NCBI RefSeq assembly: GCF_050157905.1
Contig: NZ_JBKIWZ010000001.1
Location: 2,976,001-3,040,000, forward strand
Direction of reading: 5' to 3'
DNA from: Pantoea sp050157905
GTDB taxonomy: Bacteria; Pseudomonadota; Gammaproteobacteria; Enterobacterales; Enterobacteriaceae
DNA length: 64,000 nucleotides
Positions 42,010 to 51,516 of the stretch are shown here, one piece after another (position 1 is the stretch's first letter; every line of letters begins with the position of its first letter). Under the pieces are notes generated by a model. The model was not told where the DNA came from and ran no database searches. It saw only the letters and a program-made list of their open reading frames with translations. The translations under genes and the position numbers were made by a program.

Positions 42010-42996
42010 ATGAAACTACGAACACTGGGCCGTACCGGTCAGCGCGTCTCTGAAATTGGTTTTGGCGCGTGGGCCATTGGCGGCACCTGGGGAGAAGTGA
42101 GCCTGGAGGATGCCAGGGCGGCCCTCAACGCCGCGCTGGATGCGGGTGTCACGTTTATTGATACCGCCGATGTCTATGGCGATGGCCGCTCCGAAAAAAT
42201 CATTGCTGAGGTGCTGAATGCGCGCGGCGGAGAACGCCCGTTTGTGGCCACCAAACTGGGCCGTCGCCTCTCGCCCCACGTCGCTCAGGGCTATACGGCA
42301 GAGAACCTCAACGCCTTTATTGACCGGTCACGGGAAAATCTGCAGACCGACACCCTGGATCTGGTGCAGCTGCACTGCCCGCCAACAGAGGTTTACTACA
42401 ACCCGGATGTCTTCGCCGTCATGGATGAGATGGTGGCCGACGGGAAGATTCGTCACTACGGTGTCTCCGTTGAGAAAGTCGAGGAAGGCCTGAAGGCGCT
42501 GGAATTTCCCAACGTCTCGTCCATTCAGCTGATCTACAACATTTTCCGCCAGCGTCCGGCAGAACGGCTGCTGCGTGAAGCAAAACAACGGGATGTGGCG
42601 ATCATCGCCCGCGTGCCGCTGGCGTCTGGCCTGCTGACCGGTAAGATGCGTGCCGACAGTGTCTTCGCCGCTGACGATCACCGCAGTTTTAACCGTGAGG
42701 GTGAAGCGTTCGATAAAGGCGAAACCTTCTCAGGTGTACCCTATGAGATTGCACTGGACGCGGTCGGGGAGATTCGGCAACTGGTGCCGGGTGATATCAC
42801 GATGGCGATGTTTGCGCTGCGCTGGATCCTGATGAACGAGGATGTCAGCGTGGTCATCCCCGGCGCGAAAAACCGTGAGCAGGCGGAAGCCAACGCCCGT
42901 GCCAGCAGCGTGGAGGCTCTCTCTGCAGAGACGATGACCGCGCTGAAGCAGATCTATCAGGAAAAGATTGCGCCGCATGTGCATCAGCGCTGGTAA
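42010..42996 (+). CDS. Aldo/keto reductase
   Basis: 328 residues, TIM-barrel aldo/keto reductase. The catalytic tetrad is visible: Asp51, Tyr56 (DTADVYG), Lys82 (VATKLGRR) and His122 (VQLHCPP). NADPH-linked reduction of an aldehyde or ketone is expected; many close relatives act as general detoxifying reductases. A GAGG site lies about ten bases before the ATG. Convergent with yhiN, 6 bases apart. Confidence 0.88.
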   Translation: MKLRTLGRTGQRVSEIGFGAWAIGGTWGEVSLEDARAALNAALDAGVTFIDTADVYGDGRSEKIIAEVLNARGGERPFVATKLGRRLSPHVAQGYTAENLNAFIDRSRENLQTDTLDLVQLHCPPTEVYYNPDVFAVMDEMVADGKIRHYGVSVEKVEEGLKALEFPNVSSIQLIYNIFRQRPAERLLREAKQRDVAIIARVPLASGLLTGKMRADSVFAADDHRSFNREGEAFDKGETFSGVPYEIALDAVGEIRQLVPGDITMAMFALRWILMNEDVSVVIPGAKNREQAEANARASSVEALSAETMTALKQIYQEKIAPHVHQRW

Positions 42997-43002
42997 GTCT
43001 GC

Positions 43003-44202
43003 TTACAACGCCTGGGCGCAGGCCCAGGCGGAACTCCAGGCCCACTGGAAGTTATAGCCGCCCAGCCAGCCGGTGACATCGGCGACTTCACCGATAAAGT
43101 AGAGGCCCGGCACCCCGCGCGCTTCCATCGTTTTCGAGGAGAGCTGGGTGGTATCCACGCCGCCGAGCGTCACCTCCGCCGTCCGGTAGCCCTCCGTGCC
43201 ATTTGGCTGGATGCGCCAGGCATGCAGCGCCTGCGCCAGTTCACTCTGCGCTCTGCTGTTGAGCTGCTTCAGCGTGACATCCGGCACCATCTTCATCCCC
43301 TGCAACACTTCCACCAGCCGCTTCGGCAGGATCTTCGCCAGACTGTTTTTCAGGCTCAGGTTAGGGTGCGCATTGCGCTGTGCCGTTAGAAACGCCTCCA
43401 GTGGTGTGGCGGGCGACAGATCAACCGTAACGAACTCACCCGGCAGCCAGTAGCTGGAGATCTGCAACACTGCCGGGCCGGAGAGGCCGCGATGGGTGAA
43501 CAACATCGCCTCTTTAAAGCGGGTGCCATCCTGCGCATCAATCGTGGTGTCCAGCGCTACGCCCGACAGCGTCTGCAGCTGCTCCAGCAGCGGTTTGTGC
43601 AGCGTAAAGGGCACCAGCGCAGCGCGCGTCGGATAGACGTTCAGGCCGAACTGCTCCGCGATTTTGTAGCCAAACGGCGAGGCGCCCAGGCCGGGCATCG
43701 ACAGGCCACCACTGGCGATTACCAGCTTCTGCGCCTGAACGGTGCTGCCGTTGAGTTGCAGCGTGTAACCGCTGTCGTCGCGCGCCACGCTGAGCACCTC
43801 GCTGCGCAGCCGCAGCGTGACATTGCCGTTATTACATTCGGCCAGCAGCAGATCGACAATCTGCTGAGCAGAATCATCACAGAAGAGCTGGCCCAGGGTT
43901 TTCTCATGCCAGGCGATGCCGTGGCGATTCACCAGGTCGATAAAATCCCACTGGGTGTAACGCGCCAGCGCCGACTTACAGAAGTGGGGATTGTGCGACA
44001 GATAAGCCGCCGGTTCAGTGTAGAGATTGGTGAAGTTGCAGCGCCCCCCACCAGACATCAGAATCTTACGTCCTGGCTTTTTACCGTTATCCAGCAGCAA
44101 TACGCGCAGGCCTCGCTGTCCCGCCTGAGCGGCACAGAACAGCCCTGCGGCACCGGCACCAATGATGATAACGTCAAACTGTTCCACTGCGGTTTTACTC
44201 AC
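43003..44202 (-). CDS. yhiN: YhiN, HI0933-family flavoprotein
   Basis: 399 residues. FAD-binding loop GAGAAG at 15-20, then the family signatures LLDNGKKPGRKILMSGGGRCNFTN and, near the C-terminus, GLYFIGEVADVTGWLGGYNFQWAWSSG-type sequence. It belongs to the HI0933/BaiN-like NAD(P)/FAD oxidoreductases; the E. coli substrate is unknown. Divergent from pitA as in E. coli. Confidence 0.9.
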   Translation of the reverse strand: MSKTAVEQFDVIIIGAGAAGLFCAAQAGQRGLRVLLLDNGKKPGRKILMSGGGRCNFTNLYTEPAAYLSHNPHFCKSALARYTQWDFIDLVNRHGIAWHEKTLGQLFCDDSAQQIVDLLLAECNNGNVTLRLRSEVLSVARDDSGYTLQLNGSTVQAQKLVIASGGLSMPGLGASPFGYKIAEQFGLNVYPTRAALVPFTLHKPLLEQLQTLSGVALDTTIDAQDGTRFKEAMLFTHRGLSGPAVLQISSYWLPGEFVTVDLSPATPLEAFLTAQRNAHPNLSLKNSLAKILPKRLVEVLQGMKMVPDVTLKQLNSRAQSELAQALHAWRIQPNGTEGYRTAEVTLGGVDTTQLSSKTMEARGVPGLYFIGEVADVTGWLGGYNFQWAWSSAWACAQAL

Positions 44203-44431
44203 TTAACGGGAAAGGCGCAGATTGTAGTGGTCTGCTCACTGAGACGCCAGCGTCAAAAAATTGCCGTAAATGTGTCATATTGTATCTGACTGATATCTGA
44301 CCCTTTTTCACCTGCCTGCCTGATCCTTTTACGACGAAAGGCCAAAATAGCACTATATTTTGCTTTCCCATACCGCACGTTGTCGCGGATAATGCGCCGC
44401 GTTCATGTCCTCCAAAAATGGCGTAACGTTT

Positions 44432-45934
44432 ATGCTACATCTGTTTGCTGGTCTAGACCTCAGTACTAGCCTGTTATTGGTTCTTGCCCTGCTGTTTGTA
44501 TTGTTTTACGAAGCAATCAACGGTTTTCACGACACGGCCAACGCAGTTGCGACGGTCATCTATACCCGTGCTATGCGAGCCCAGCTTGCTGTGGTCATGG
44601 CCGGTGTATTCAACTTCTTTGGCGTGCTGCTCGGTGGATTGAGCGTGGCTTACGCGATTGTTCACATGCTTCCCACCGATCTGTTGCTGAATGTAGGGTC
44701 GGCGCACGGTCTCGCCATGGTGTTCTCTATGCTGCTGGCGGCGATCATCTGGAACCTTGGCACCTGGTATCTCGGGCTGCCTGCTTCCAGTTCCCATACG
44801 CTGATTGGCGCTATCATCGGTATCGGTCTGACTAATGCTCTGATGAGCGGAACGTCGGTCGTTGATGCGCTTAACATTCCGAAAGTGCTGAATATCTTCC
44901 TCTCGCTGATCCTGTCGCCGATTGTCGGTCTGGTGCTGGCAGGTGGCCTGATCTTTATTCTGCGCCGCTACTGGAGCAGTACCAAAAAACGGGCGCGTAT
45001 TCACATGACGCCTGCCGATCGCGAGAAGATCGACGGCAAGAAAAAACCCCCGTTCTGGACCCGTATCGCCCTGATTGTTTCGGCAATCGGCGTGAGTTAT
45101 TCGCACGGCGCGAACGACGGTCAGAAAGGGATTGGCCTGATTATGCTGGTGCTGATCGGCGTGGCGCCTGCCGGGTTCGTGGTCAACATGAACGCCTCCG
45201 GTTATGACATCACGCGCACCCGCGATGCGGTCAATCATCTGGAGCAGTACTATCAGCAGCATAATGCGTCGCTGACGCACATCGTCCGGATGGCACCGCC
45301 TGAACTGCCAACCCCGGAAGAAGTGCCTGCGGCCAGCCCGGAAGAGTTCCACTGTGACAGTGCACGCGCGTTACAGGCGGTACAGGGTGCACAGGTGCTG
45401 CTGAACAATCTGCAAAGCTACGAGCAGCTGACCACAGACCAGCGTGGTCACATGCGTCGCCTGCTGCTGTGTATCTCTGATACCGCGGACAAAGTGGCCC
45501 GACTGCCGGAAACCTCCGCAGATGACAAGCGTTTCCTCAGTAAACTGAAGAGCGACCTGCTTGGCACCATCGAGTACGCGCCTGTCTGGATTATTGTGGC
45601 CGTTGCGCTGGCGCTGGGCACCGGTACGATGATTGGCTGGCGTCGTGTTGCCACCACCATCGGTGAGAAGATTGGTAAAAAAGGCATGACCTATGCGCAG
45701 GGGATGTCAGCGCAGGTCACCGCGGCGCTGTCGATTGGCATCGCCAGCTACACCGGTATGCCGGTTTCCACTACGCACATCCTCTCCTCTTCGGTCGCCG
45801 GAACCATGCTGGTCGACGGTGGCGGATTGCAGAGCCGGACCATCAAGAATATTGCCATGGCGTGGATCTTCACCCTGCCGGTCTGTATTCTGCTTTCCGG
45901 TTCGCTCTACTGGATTGCCCTGAAACTGGTGTAA
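44432..45934 (+). CDS. pitA: PitA, metal-phosphate/proton symporter
   Basis: 500 residues from ATG 44432, giving the standard MLHLFAGLDL start; an ATG at 44405 is in frame but unlikely. Duplicated PiT signature: GFHDTANAVAT near the N-terminus and SHGANDGQKGIG in the middle, joined by a variable cytoplasmic loop. It imports phosphate as a neutral divalent metal complex (Mg, Ca, Zn) with protons. The ribosome site is weak, as I recall for E. coli too. Confidence 0.95.
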   Translation: MLHLFAGLDLSTSLLLVLALLFVLFYEAINGFHDTANAVATVIYTRAMRAQLAVVMAGVFNFFGVLLGGLSVAYAIVHMLPTDLLLNVGSAHGLAMVFSMLLAAIIWNLGTWYLGLPASSSHTLIGAIIGIGLTNALMSGTSVVDALNIPKVLNIFLSLILSPIVGLVLAGGLIFILRRYWSSTKKRARIHMTPADREKIDGKKKPPFWTRIALIVSAIGVSYSHGANDGQKGIGLIMLVLIGVAPAGFVVNMNASGYDITRTRDAVNHLEQYYQQHNASLTHIVRMAPPELPTPEEVPAASPEEFHCDSARALQAVQGAQVLLNNLQSYEQLTTDQRGHMRRLLLCISDTADKVARLPETSADDKRFLSKLKSDLLGTIEYAPVWIIVAVALALGTGTMIGWRRVATTIGEKIGKKGMTYAQGMSAQVTAALSIGIASYTGMPVSTTHILSSSVAGTMLVDGGGLQSRTIKNIAMAWIFTLPVCILLSGSLYWIALKLV

Positions 45935-45942
45935 TCTCCGCG

Positions 45943-45971
45943 AAAAAGGGCGACTCAGGTCGCCCTTTTTT
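45943..45971. terminator. Bidirectional terminator between pitA and uspB
   Basis: Stem AAAAAGGGCGAC / GTCGCCCTTTTT with a 4-base loop, ending in a run of six T. Its right end overlaps the uspB stop codon. Confidence 0.92.
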
Positions 45972-46305
45972 AATGCCAGATCGCCAGCCCCACCAGACTG
46001 ATTACCACCAGCCCGCACAGCGCGCTGGTCAGAATGAACTGCCCCCGCACCCGCTCACAGCGCCGGATAAACTCATCATCATGATGATCAAGATAACGCT
46101 TTGCCCAGATATAGGTCACCAGCCGCACCTGTTTGCTCGGCTGGCCGTGAGAAGTGAAAAATCCTGCACCATCGACATACTGATACAGCAGCGGGTCACA
46201 GCCCCGCAGAACCGCCAGCAGAGCGCGCAGCGATGAAAAATAGCGCGCCATATTGACGATACACACCACACAAAGAGCCCAGAAAAGCGCAATAGTGCTG
46301 ATCAT
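45970..46305 (-). CDS. uspB: UspB, universal stress protein B
   Basis: 111 residues, the E. coli length. Two membrane segments, at about 3-22 and 90-109, flank a basic soluble stretch with AKRYLDHHDDEFIRRCERVRGQF. In E. coli it is induced by sigma-S in stationary phase and gives ethanol resistance. Divergent from uspA and convergent with pitA, the conserved layout. Confidence 0.93.
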   Translation of the reverse strand: MISTIALFWALCVVCIVNMARYFSSLRALLAVLRGCDPLLYQYVDGAGFFTSHGQPSKQVRLVTYIWAKRYLDHHDDEFIRRCERVRGQFILTSALCGLVVISLVGLAIWH

Positions 46306-46721
46306 CTTGTCTCCCTCCCGGCCGGAATTGCAGCCGCAGACCCCGCGTCATGCACTGAGCCCGCCTGCAGATATCACCAGCCACTGAATCACCGGAATGC
46401 TAAAATTTTTCGACCCCTGAGCGGCTGCGAATCGGACCGCCTTTTTTCAGTGTAGGAGAAATCTTTACATTTTTTCCAACGATGATTTTCGTTCAGCGCG
46501 AGTAATTTCTGAACAGCCCTGATCGGCTGCACAAGCCAGGCGGACGACGGCAGCATTTACAATGAGAGAAGGCTATACTCAGGAGATAACAACAGAATCA
46601 CCTGCAACGCAGGCAGACACTTTGGTGGCGCTTATCGCCCGCTCACGCAAAGGATTTTGCTAAGCTGTGACGCGGCGGGAACACCGGATGCCATCCTTAA
46701 TCTCGTGAAAGGAGTTTTATC
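46306..46721. other. Divergent uspB-uspA control region
   Basis: About 415 bases without a gene. Reading toward uspB, CTACACT (plus-strand AGTGTAG near 46449-46455) resembles a sigma-S -10. Reading rightward, GCGG/CCGC (46421-46440) followed by CTTTTTTC looks like a weak terminator; nothing upstream of it needs one, so it may be chance or the end of a small transcript. Nearer uspA, TATACT at 46573-46578 may be a -10. Confidence 0.4.
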
Positions 46722-47159
46722 ATGGCTTATAAACACATCCTGATTGCAGTAGACCTTTCCCCTGAAAGTCAGTTGCTGGTGGATAAGGCCGTCTCGCTGG
46801 CGTGTCCGTACGATGCCAGAATTTCCCTGATTCACGTTGATGTGAATTATTCCGATCTCTACACCGGCCTGATTGATGTCAATTTAGGGGATATGCAGAA
46901 GCGTATTTCTGAAGAAACCCATACCGCACTGAAAGGACTGTCAGATGCAGCAGGCTATCCGATCAGCGAGACGCTGAGCGGCAGCGGCGACCTGGGGCAG
47001 GTGCTGGTGGATGCGATTAAAAAATATGATGTCGATCTGGTGGTATGCGGTCATCATCAGGACTTCTGGAGCAAGCTGATGTCCTCGGCCCGCCAGCTAA
47101 TCAACACCGTCCACATCGACATGCTGATTGTGCCGCTACGCGATGAGGACGACGAATAA
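46722..47159 (+). CDS. uspA: UspA, universal stress protein A
   Basis: 145 residues, the UspA fold, with MAYKHILIAVDLSPESQLLVDKA at the start. Like E. coli UspA it lacks the clear ATP-binding G-2x-G-9x-G(S/T) motif: the corresponding segment is CGHHQDFWSKLMSSARQLI. It accumulates during growth arrest and many stresses. GGAG lies nine bases before the ATG. A strong terminator follows. Confidence 0.95.
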   Translation: MAYKHILIAVDLSPESQLLVDKAVSLACPYDARISLIHVDVNYSDLYTGLIDVNLGDMQKRISEETHTALKGLSDAAGYPISETLSGSGDLGQVLVDAIKKYDVDLVVCGHHQDFWSKLMSSARQLINTVHIDMLIVPLRDEDDE

Positions 47160-47171
47160 CTCCCTTTCACG

Positions 47172-47195
47172 AAGCCGGCGCTCGCCGGCTTTTTT
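47172..47195 (+). terminator. Terminator after uspA
   Basis: Perfect stem AAGCCGGC / GCCGGCTT with a 4-base loop (47172-47191) and a run of T. Confidence 0.92.
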
Positions 47196-47413
47196 CATGC
47201 CGAAAAAGCCGCTTATTTGCCCGGTGAATACCGGACAGCAAAGGGTAAACACCGCCGCCGGATGACGCCCTGACAGGATTAACGCGCCGCACTGACGCGC
47301 TTTATCAGACCTGACTGTCATCACGCCACCCTTATTCTCCGTCGCGCACCAGAACAGGCCTTACTGATAAGGCACAAAAGTATGCCCGATGAGCCGGGCC
47401 CCATTCATCCCCG

Positions 47414-48184
47414 TCACGCCCCCGCGTGAGCCAGCCCTGTCAGAGGCGGATAGATATCAAAACGATGGCTTTTGGTCACGACCGCCGCCTGCGTTTCTAC
47501 GCCCGCCAGCGGCGGGGCGTAGTCGGGCCGTTTGACCACAATACGCTTCTTCGCCAGCCGGCGGGCCGGCTCCAGCAAGGCATCTGCATCTTCGTCGGGA
47601 CCGACCAGCGACTGGAATACCCGCATCTCCTTTTTCACCAGCGCACTTTTCTGGCGATGGGGATACATCGGGTCAAGATAAACCACATCGGGCGGCGGCG
47701 TAATCTCACCCAGCGCCTGCGCGCTGGCGGCGTGGATCAGCGTCAGCCTTTCACGCAGCCAGGGCCCGATTTCGGCATCCTGATAACCGCGCTGCAGGCC
47801 ATCTTCCAGCAGTGCCGCCACCACCGGATGGCGTTCCAGCATCCGCACCCGGCAGCCCAGCGCCGCCAGCACAAACGCATCCCGTCCCAGCCCGGCCGTG
47901 GCGTCGACCACATCCGGCAGGTAGCTGCCTTTGATGCCGACCGCTTTTGCCACGGCCTCACCGCGTCCGCCACCAAAGCGACGGCGATGCGCCATCGCGC
48001 CGGTCACGAAATCGACAAAAATGCCGCCCAGTTTTGGCTCATCACGCTTGCGCAGCTCCAGATGCGTGGCCGTCTGTACCAGGGCCAGCGGCGCGGCGTC
48101 ATCGTGTTCCAGCAGCCAGCGCTGCGCTAAATGTGATAAGGCGCCGTCTCCGGCGCCCGCTTCATCAAGTAAACAGATTTTCAC
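47414..48184 (-). CDS. rsmJ: RsmJ, 16S rRNA (guanine-1516-N2) methyltransferase
   Basis: 256 residues with ELRKRDEPKLGGIFVDFV, VVDATAGLGRDAFVLA (SAM loop) and VYLDPMYPH (catalytic D-P-M/P-Y motif). In E. coli it methylates G1516 of 16S rRNA. Located 8 bases after prlC and probably cotranscribed. The dtpB gene that separates uspA and rsmJ in E. coli is absent. Confidence 0.94.
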   Translation of the reverse strand: MKICLLDEAGAGDGALSHLAQRWLLEHDDAAPLALVQTATHLELRKRDEPKLGGIFVDFVTGAMAHRRRFGGGRGEAVAKAVGIKGSYLPDVVDATAGLGRDAFVLAALGCRVRMLERHPVVAALLEDGLQRGYQDAEIGPWLRERLTLIHAASAQALGEITPPPDVVYLDPMYPHRQKSALVKKEMRVFQSLVGPDEDADALLEPARRLAKKRIVVKRPDYAPPLAGVETQAAVVTKSHRFDIYPPLTGLAHAGA

Positions 48185-48192
48185 GAACCGAC

Positions 48193-50235
48193 TTATCCCT
48201 GAATGCCGTAATGTTCCAGCATCGCATCAAGCTGTGGCTCGCGCCCGCGGAAACGTTTAAACAGCTCCATCGGCTCTTCGGATCCCCCGCGCGTCAGGAT
48301 GTTATCCAGGAACGACTGGCCGGTTTCGCGGTTGAAGATGCCCTCTTCTTCGAAGCGGGAATAGGCATCCGCCGCCAGTACGTCTGCCCACAGATAGCTG
48401 TAGTAACCGGCAGCATAGCCACCTGCAAAGATATGGCTGAAGGCATGCGGGAAACGGCCCCACTCCGGACCAGGGACGACCGCCACACGGCTTTTCACTT
48501 CGCGCAGGGTTTCCAGAATCTGCGCGCCTTTCGCCGGATCAAACTCGGTATGCAGGCGGAAATCGAACAGACCAAACTCAAGCTGACGCAGGATAAACAG
48601 CGCCGCCTGGTAGTTTTTAGCCGCCAGCATTTTGTCCAGCAATGCTTTTGGCAGCGGCTCGCCTGTTTCATAGTGACCGGAGATAAACGCCAGCGCGTCA
48701 GGTTCCCAGCACCAGTTTTCCATGAACTGACTTGGCAGCTCGACCGCATCCCACGGTACGCCGTTGATGCCGGAAACGCCTGCCGCTTCGATGCGGGTCA
48801 GCATGTGGTGCAGACCGTGCCCAAACTCATGGAACAGCGTAATCACTTCGTCATGCGTAAACAGCGCCGGTTTGCCTTTTACCGGGCGGTTAAAGTTGCA
48901 GGTCAGGTAGGCTACCGGTTTCTGCAGGCTGCCATCGGCTTTGCGCATCTGGCCTACGCAGTCATCCATCCAGGCCCCGCCGCGCTTGTGCTCACGCGCG
49001 TAAAGGTCAAGGTAGAAGCTGCCACGCAGTTCGCCGGTTTCATCAAACAGATCAAAGAACTTCACGTCCGGATGATAAACCTCTACGTCGGTACGCTGCT
49101 TCGCCGTGATGCCGTAAATACGTTTTACGACCTCAAACAGGCCAGCGACGGCACGCTCTTCCGGGAAGTAAGGGCGCAGCTGCTCATCACTGATGGTATA
49201 GAGATGCTGCTTCTGTTTTTCACCGTAATAGGTGAGATCCCACGGATTGAGCTGCGTCACGCCATGCTCTTTCTGCGCAAATGCGCGCAGCTGTTCCAGC
49301 TCTTTTTCACCCTGCGGACGGGCGCGCTCAGCCAGATCGTTGAGGAAGTCGATGACCTGAGACGGGCTCTGTGCCATTTTGGTTGCCAGCGATTTATCGG
49401 CGTAGGAGTCAAAGCCCAGCAACTGTGCCAGTTCATGACGCAGCGCCAGCTCTTCCGCCATAACAGGGCCGTTATCCCACTTACCGGCGTTTGGCCCCTG
49501 GTCGGAGGCGCGCGTGGCATAGGCGCGATACATCTCTTCTCGCAGCGCAGCGTTGTCGCAGTAGGTCATCACGGGCAGATAGCTTGGGATATCCAGCGTC
49601 AGCAGCCAGCCCTCCTGCTCTTTGGCTTCGGCCTGTGCTTTCGCCGCCGCCAGCGCACTTTCCGGCATACCAGCCAGTTCGTTTTCGTCGGTGATGAGCT
49701 TGCTCCAGCCCATCGTGGCATCCAGCACGTTGTTACTGTAAGCCGAACCCAGTTCGGAGAGGCGCGCGGCAATTTCGCCATAGCGCTGCTGCTTCTCTTC
49801 AGGCAAGCCGATACCGGAGAGTTCAAAATCACGCAGGGCGTTATCCACTGCTTTCTTCTTCGCCAGATCCAGGGCGGCATACTCGTCACTGGCTTTCAGG
49901 CTGCAATAGGCCTGATAAAGGCCTTCATGCTGACCGACCCAGGTGCTGTATTCAGAGAGCAGCGGCAGTGTCTGCTCATAGGCTTCGCGCAGCTCCGGGC
50001 TGTTTTTCACCGAATTGAGGTGGCTGACCGGGGAAAAAATACGGCTCAGACGATCGTCGGTTTCGGCCAGTGGCTGAACCAGATTATCCCAGGTATAGGG
50101 CGCGCCCTGTGCCACGACTTTTTCAACTTCTGCGCGACACTGGCTGAGCACTTCTGTCATCGCAGGCACGACGTGTTCAGGCTGAATAGCAGAGAAAGGA
50201 GGAAGCGTAAAAGATGTCAGTAGTGGATTGGTCAT
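48193..50235 (-). CDS. prlC: PrlC (OpdA), oligopeptidase A
   Basis: 680 residues, the full length of an M3 metallopeptidase. The zinc site HEFGH is at 469-473, with the third ligand region further on (GHYETGEPLP). A cytosolic enzyme that degrades signal-peptide fragments and other short peptides; prlC alleles suppress signal-sequence defects. AAAGGA precedes the ATG. In E. coli it belongs to the heat-shock regulon, and a sigma-32-like -10 lies just upstream here. Confidence 0.97.
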   Translation of the reverse strand: MTNPLLTSFTLPPFSAIQPEHVVPAMTEVLSQCRAEVEKVVAQGAPYTWDNLVQPLAETDDRLSRIFSPVSHLNSVKNSPELREAYEQTLPLLSEYSTWVGQHEGLYQAYCSLKASDEYAALDLAKKKAVDNALRDFELSGIGLPEEKQQRYGEIAARLSELGSAYSNNVLDATMGWSKLITDENELAGMPESALAAAKAQAEAKEQEGWLLTLDIPSYLPVMTYCDNAALREEMYRAYATRASDQGPNAGKWDNGPVMAEELALRHELAQLLGFDSYADKSLATKMAQSPSQVIDFLNDLAERARPQGEKELEQLRAFAQKEHGVTQLNPWDLTYYGEKQKQHLYTISDEQLRPYFPEERAVAGLFEVVKRIYGITAKQRTDVEVYHPDVKFFDLFDETGELRGSFYLDLYAREHKRGGAWMDDCVGQMRKADGSLQKPVAYLTCNFNRPVKGKPALFTHDEVITLFHEFGHGLHHMLTRIEAAGVSGINGVPWDAVELPSQFMENWCWEPDALAFISGHYETGEPLPKALLDKMLAAKNYQAALFILRQLEFGLFDFRLHTEFDPAKGAQILETLREVKSRVAVVPGPEWGRFPHAFSHIFAGGYAAGYYSYLWADVLAADAYSRFEEEGIFNRETGQSFLDNILTRGGSEEPMELFKRFRGREPQLDAMLEHYGIQG

Positions 50236-50252
50236 AGCGCAGTCCTTTATGG

Positions 50253-50284
50253 ATGTATGGGGCGCAGCGGGTCGCGCAACGCAA
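50253..50284 (-). promoter_or_regulatory. Candidate sigma-32 promoter of prlC
   Basis: On the minus strand CCCCATACAT (50253-50262) matches the sigma-32 -10 consensus CCCCATNT. Fifteen bases upstream is TTGCGTT (50278-50284), a poor match to CTTGAAA. The placement 18 bases before the start and the known heat-shock control of prlC support it. Confidence 0.55.
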
Positions 50285-50531
50285 TCTAAGTAACATGCGG
50301 CTTAGTGTAGCGAAAATCAATGGTGGTCAGAGGGCGACGGGAAAGAAACGTTGAACGCGTCGCCCGCAGGCGCACGGTTTTTTGTCTGCTGCAGGCTGCG
50401 ATGGCCGCAGCACACGTCAGGTTCTGCGGCCGGAGACAAGGCGGACAGCACTGCACAAGCGGCCCCTGTTGCTGCCTGTGTCATACTGGCCCGATTTGTT
50501 CTTTCGCTTTCGCCCATCGGCAGGTCATCCC

Positions 50532-50540
50532 TGATATAAT
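50532..50540 (+). promoter_or_regulatory. Extended -10 promoter of rlmJ
   Basis: TGATATAAT is a perfect extended -10 (TG, one base, TATAAT at 50535-50540). The -35 is poor, as is common for this class. The leader would be about 120 bases. Confidence 0.6.
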
Positions 50541-50617
50541 CGCGGATTCTCATGCTTTTCCTGCGTCGGTTGCTGTGCGTCGTTCTGTGGGTAATACGTG
50601 GGGTAATAATTGGGACA

Positions 50618-50636
50618 AATTGATTTTTCATCAATT
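50618..50636 (+). repeat. AT hairpin in the rlmJ leader
   Basis: AATTGAT / ATCAATT, a perfect 7-bp stem with a TTTTC loop, 30 bases before the rlmJ start. Just upstream GGGTAATA occurs twice (near 50589 and 50601). Confidence 0.5.
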
Positions 50637-50666
50637 AAAACCACATAATTTTCAACAGGATAAACA

Positions 50667-51509
50667 ATGCTGAGTTATCGCCATAGCTTCCATGCTGGCA
50701 ACCATGCCGACGTGCTGAAGCACACTGTTCTGAGCCTGATCATCACGGCGCTGAAAGAGAAAGAGAAACCGTTTTTCTACCTGGATACCCATGCGGGCGC
50801 AGGCCGCTATCAGCTCAGCGGCGAGCACGCCGAGCGTACCGGTGAATATCTGGAAGGCATTGCCCGGATCTGGCAACAGCCCGATGCGCCCGCACTGCTG
50901 CAACCCTATTTTGAGGCGATCGGTGCCCTGAATCGCGGACCCGCGTTGCGTTACTACCCGGGCTCCCCGCTGATTGCCCGTCATCTGCTGCGTGAAGACG
51001 ACAGACTGCAACTCACCGAGCTGCACTCCAGCGACTATCCGCTGCTGCGTAATGAATTCAGCAAAGATAAGCGCGCCCGCGTCGATCGTGCCGACGGTTA
51101 TCAGCAGTTAAAATCGAAGCTGCCCCCGCTGTCACGTCGCGGTCTGGTGTTGATCGATCCGCCCTATGAGATGAAAAGCGATTATCAGGCGGTGGTGAAA
51201 GGGATTCAGGAAGGCTACAAACGCTTCAGCACCGGCATCTTTGCGCTGTGGTATCCGGTGGTGTTACGCCAGCAGATTAAACACATGCTGCGCGACCTGG
51301 AAGCGACCGGCATTCGCAATATTCTGCAGATCGAACTGGCCGCCCGGCCAGACAGCGATCAGCGCGGCATGACCGCCTCCGGTATGATTGTGATCAACCC
51401 ACCGTGGAAGCTGGCCGACCAGATGAACACCGTGCTGCCCTGGCTGCATAAGAAACTGGTCCCGACGGGCACAGGGCACTTCGTCGTTAACCCGATCGTC
51501 CCTGAATAA
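50667..51509 (+). CDS. rlmJ: RlmJ, 23S rRNA (adenine-2030-N6) methyltransferase
   Basis: 280 residues, the E. coli length. MLSYRHSFHAGNHADVLKH at the N-terminus, DTHAGAGRYQL (SAM loop) and LIDPPYEMK (catalytic DPPY) are RlmJ signatures. It methylates A2030 of 23S rRNA before assembly. Divergent from prlC as in E. coli. Confidence 0.96.
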   Translation: MLSYRHSFHAGNHADVLKHTVLSLIITALKEKEKPFFYLDTHAGAGRYQLSGEHAERTGEYLEGIARIWQQPDAPALLQPYFEAIGALNRGPALRYYPGSPLIARHLLREDDRLQLTELHSSDYPLLRNEFSKDKRARVDRADGYQQLKSKLPPLSRRGLVLIDPPYEMKSDYQAVVKGIQEGYKRFSTGIFALWYPVVLRQQIKHMLRDLEATGIRNILQIELAARPDSDQRGMTASGMIVINPPWKLADQMNTVLPWLHKKLVPTGTGHFVVNPIVPE

Positions 51510-51516
51510 CGTCATT

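Larger units (their letters stand above)
50236..50666. other. Divergent prlC-rlmJ control region
   Basis: About 430 bases. It holds the prlC sigma-32 candidate on the left and, on the right, an extended -10 promoter and leader hairpin for rlmJ. The middle (50300-50500) shows nothing recognisable. Confidence 0.5.

Noticed and set aside
46306..46450. A small RNA gene between uspB and uspA, suggested by a GCGG/CCGC stem and T-run
   Set aside because: The stem has only four pairs, and no convincing promoter lies upstream on that strand.
47947..50223. A 758-codon open frame on the plus strand opposite rsmJ and prlC
   Set aside because: It is the antisense shadow of two well-conserved genes with high GC content; its translation has no recognisable domain.
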